From the NCBI RefSeq assembly GCF_901709675.1, contig NC_051093.1, positions 1,980,553-2,044,552 on the forward strand: DNA of 64,000 nt, given 5' to 3'. The translations under genes were made by a program, and so were the position numbers. A model generated the notes under the pieces. It was not told the DNA's origin, made no database searches, and worked only from the letters and a program-made list of their open reading frames with translations. Of this stretch, positions 62,401 through 64,000 are shown piece by piece. Position 1 is the first letter of the stretch, and each line of letters opens with the position of its first letter. Origin of the DNA: Syngnathus acus. Taxonomy: Eukaryota > Chordata > Actinopteri > Syngnathiformes > Syngnathidae.

Positions 62401-63543
62401 TGGCTTCCTCCAGAGTCTGGCGAGCGGCTTCGGAACAATCGTCCAAAAAAGAATCCCGTGCATTCCCCTCTTGTCCATGCAAAGGAGTATTTGCACAAAA
62501 AGGGTTTCCGCTGCGATCGGGAAGCTCCATAAAATCACGTCTCCAAGATACAGAGTCCTCCTGCGTGGACTCTCCCTCTGTGAAAATGTTGGTGTGGCAT
62601 GGACTGTCATTTTCCAGAGATGACCAGATGTGACTGTCTGGTAAATACGAATCCTTGGAGTCGATACTGTGATGGAAGAAGTCGCCCTCCGTGCTCGATT
62701 CATCCAAGCGAACATCTTGAAGAACCACAAAGTCTTGCCGGCCGGAATCCAAGCCTGTTCTTTGAGCGCCGTCTTGTCCCTCAAGTTGTACGTAACAGCC
62801 AGCTGCCCCATTAGCTGGCTTCTGGGCGTGGAACACAGGCAACATTCCAGGCATTCCGGACGGAGCATTCCCACCACCGGCGGTTGCCGATCTGGCGACG
62901 GGATTCGGGAAGTGAGCCTGGATGTCTTCCGTGGAAACGGGAAAGAACATGCTGTGGTAGTTGACCGTCGCATCCGAGCTCCGGTGCGCGTGGCCCCCGT
63001 CATAGTGGTCCTGCTTGGCCGCCTCCCAAACGTATTCGAAACTCAGACCTTTGCTGGTTTCGGTGACGGTCAGCACCTCATCCATGTCCTGCTGCAGGCC
63101 ATCGTCGGCAAATTGCTCCAGGATGGGGAAGGAGGAGGGGCCGATGGTCGTCTGTCGCATCGAGACACTCGGCTTGAGAGCGTCCCAGCGCTGCTCAAAG
63201 TCTTCTTCGATGTCTCTTTGGCCTTGCATGCGCAGGTAGATGAGCAAACGGTGGACTTCCTCGGCTGTGGCGCGCTTGTCGGGGGAGAGCCAGCAGAACT
63301 GCAAAACCTCGTACCTGAAAGTAAAAACAAAAGAATAAAGTTGAAAGCTCTTTTGCATTTGTGAAGAAACAAACAAAGATGAAAAGAACTCACCATCTGT
63401 CCGAATAAGGAAGCTCCAGTTGCGGCTTGAAGAGTTTGACTTGTTGCTCCTTGATCACGTGATTGAGAACCTCCCGGTCAGACAGATGAGGATACGGTTG
63501 AGCGGCATTCTCAAAAAGCTCCCACAGAGTCACCCCCAAGGAC
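59450..63543 (-). CDS. lmtk2: Lemur tyrosine kinase 2, 3' part (5' exons outside window)
   Basis: Five coding exons on the minus strand: 63394-63543, 60455-63314, 60226-60358, 59933-60163, 59450-59478, together about 1134 residues. The first gives the end of the kinase domain ([17 protein letters not shown]). The 2860-bp exon begins [20 protein letters not shown] and is a long, acidic, disordered tail with family motifs [31 protein letters not shown] and [13 protein letters not shown]. The end motifs [38 protein letters not shown] and GSSEDGEKD at the stop match LMTK2, not AATK. Lmtk2 is a membrane-anchored serine/threonine kinase that binds myosin VI and PP1C (inhibitor-2) and acts in recycling-endosome traffic. 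The final exon adds only nine residues. The last intron holds an L2-like tail. Confidence 0.96.
59635..59865 (+). mobile_element. L2-type LINE 3' end with (ATT)n tail, in lmtk2 last intron
   Basis: A C-terminal piece ([16 protein letters not shown]-like translation) precedes a tail with AAAAGTGCTATACAAATT and (ATT)n, the typical L2-like ending in fishes. It is 5'-truncated, and the exact left end is uncertain. Confidence 0.7.
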
Positions 63544-64000
63544 CTAGCAGCAATCAAGGAAAAAAACAAAAGGAGAGCAACCGATGAGCATTTGCTTTTT
63601 GTGACGTCATCCACAACATGAATCGTGTTTGGACGGGGCACAGTTGGCACAGAGCAAACAGTCTCCCGTCAAAGTGGGAAACCGATCCTTGATTCCAGCT
63701 GGCAAACATCGACATGAAACACGATGCTTCACCAAGTCGGCTAAAAGGCACTGCGTGATTGACATGGCAAATCCGATAGCAGGTGGCAAACTTAAACCAT
63801 TACCTAATGAAGAGCAAAGTAGCTCTTAACAGGGGAGGACATTTTGACTTTCAACGCGTCTTTATTCAGAAGGTCATCCGGTTCTTGAAATTGCGTAACG
63901 GAGTTTATGAGCGGCAAACATTTGGCCAAGCGACGGCGCAGCCGGTCGACACATTCGAGCAACTCGCACGCGGTCGTGCCTTGTTAGCGGCAGACGGCAC
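63544..64000 (-). other. lmtk2: lmtk2 intron
   Basis: An AG acceptor (minus strand) sits at the top of the 63394-63543 exon. No further kinase-domain exon was found up to the window end, so this is intron. Confidence 0.7.

Noticed and set aside
62669-63364. 231-codon plus-strand open frame
   Set aside because: It is antisense to the large lmtk2 exon.
17196-63543. Genes as the paralogous set NPTX1 - BAIAP2 - AATK (human 17q25)
   Set aside because: This was my first reading. The Nptx C-terminal end, the Baiap2l1 actin-binding tail, the Lmtk2 C-terminus and the presence of bri3 and tecpr1 all point to the 7q21.3-type locus instead.

Overview
This is a 64 kb piece of a vertebrate nuclear genome, almost certainly a teleost fish. 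The genes are intron-rich with GT-AG introns, the conserved genes match vertebrate families along their full length, and the repeats (Rex3-like LINE with a GATG tail, a tRNA-derived SINE ending in TGGA repeats, L2-type tails, hAT and Tc1/mariner MITEs, a sushi-type gag) are typical of teleosts. The species cannot be told from the sequence.

Layout: the 3' end of neuronal pentraxin nptx2 (+, 215-1157); a 16 kb repeat-rich intergenic region holding an 11-unit tandem array of tRNA-like genes (4855-7409), telomere-like repeats, a LINE fragment and an LTR; baiap2l1 (+, 14 coding exons, 17196-28879); a 5 kb intergenic nest of transposons; smc6 (-, 26 coding exons, 33917-43601) carrying a Rex3-like LINE and nested MITEs in its introns; bri3 (-, 3 exons, 45390-47511); tecpr1 (+, 24 coding exons, 49799-56945); and the 3' part of lmtk2 (-, 5 exons, 59450 to 63543, continuing off the window). 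Coding exons were placed by protein similarity recalled from the human families plus splice sites, and the phases close exactly: 510 aa for Baiap2l1, 1078 aa for Smc6, 131 aa for Bri3 and 1170 aa for Tecpr1.

The order nptx2 - baiap2l1 - bri3 - tecpr1 - lmtk2 matches human 7q21.3, with two differences: smc6 sits between baiap2l1 and bri3, and no BHLHA15-like gene is seen between tecpr1 and lmtk2. The genes do not form one pathway. Nptx2 acts at synapses, Baiap2l1 couples membrane curvature to actin, Smc6 is the ATPase of the SMC5/6 genome-stability complex, Bri3 is a small membrane protein, Tecpr1 acts in autophagosome-lysosome maturation, and Lmtk2 is a membrane-anchored kinase in endosomal traffic.

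The most unusual observations are: (1) a tandem array of Gln-tRNA-like genes in which all but the first copy carry a non-Gln anticodon (mostly CUC, Glu); (2) a Rex3-like insertion in smc6 whose target-site duplication spans an exon-intron junction, so the 5' splice site is duplicated; (3) an smc6 intron that appears to begin with GA instead of GT directly after the Walker B exon; (4) several cleanly dissectable nested transposons with intact target-site duplications.
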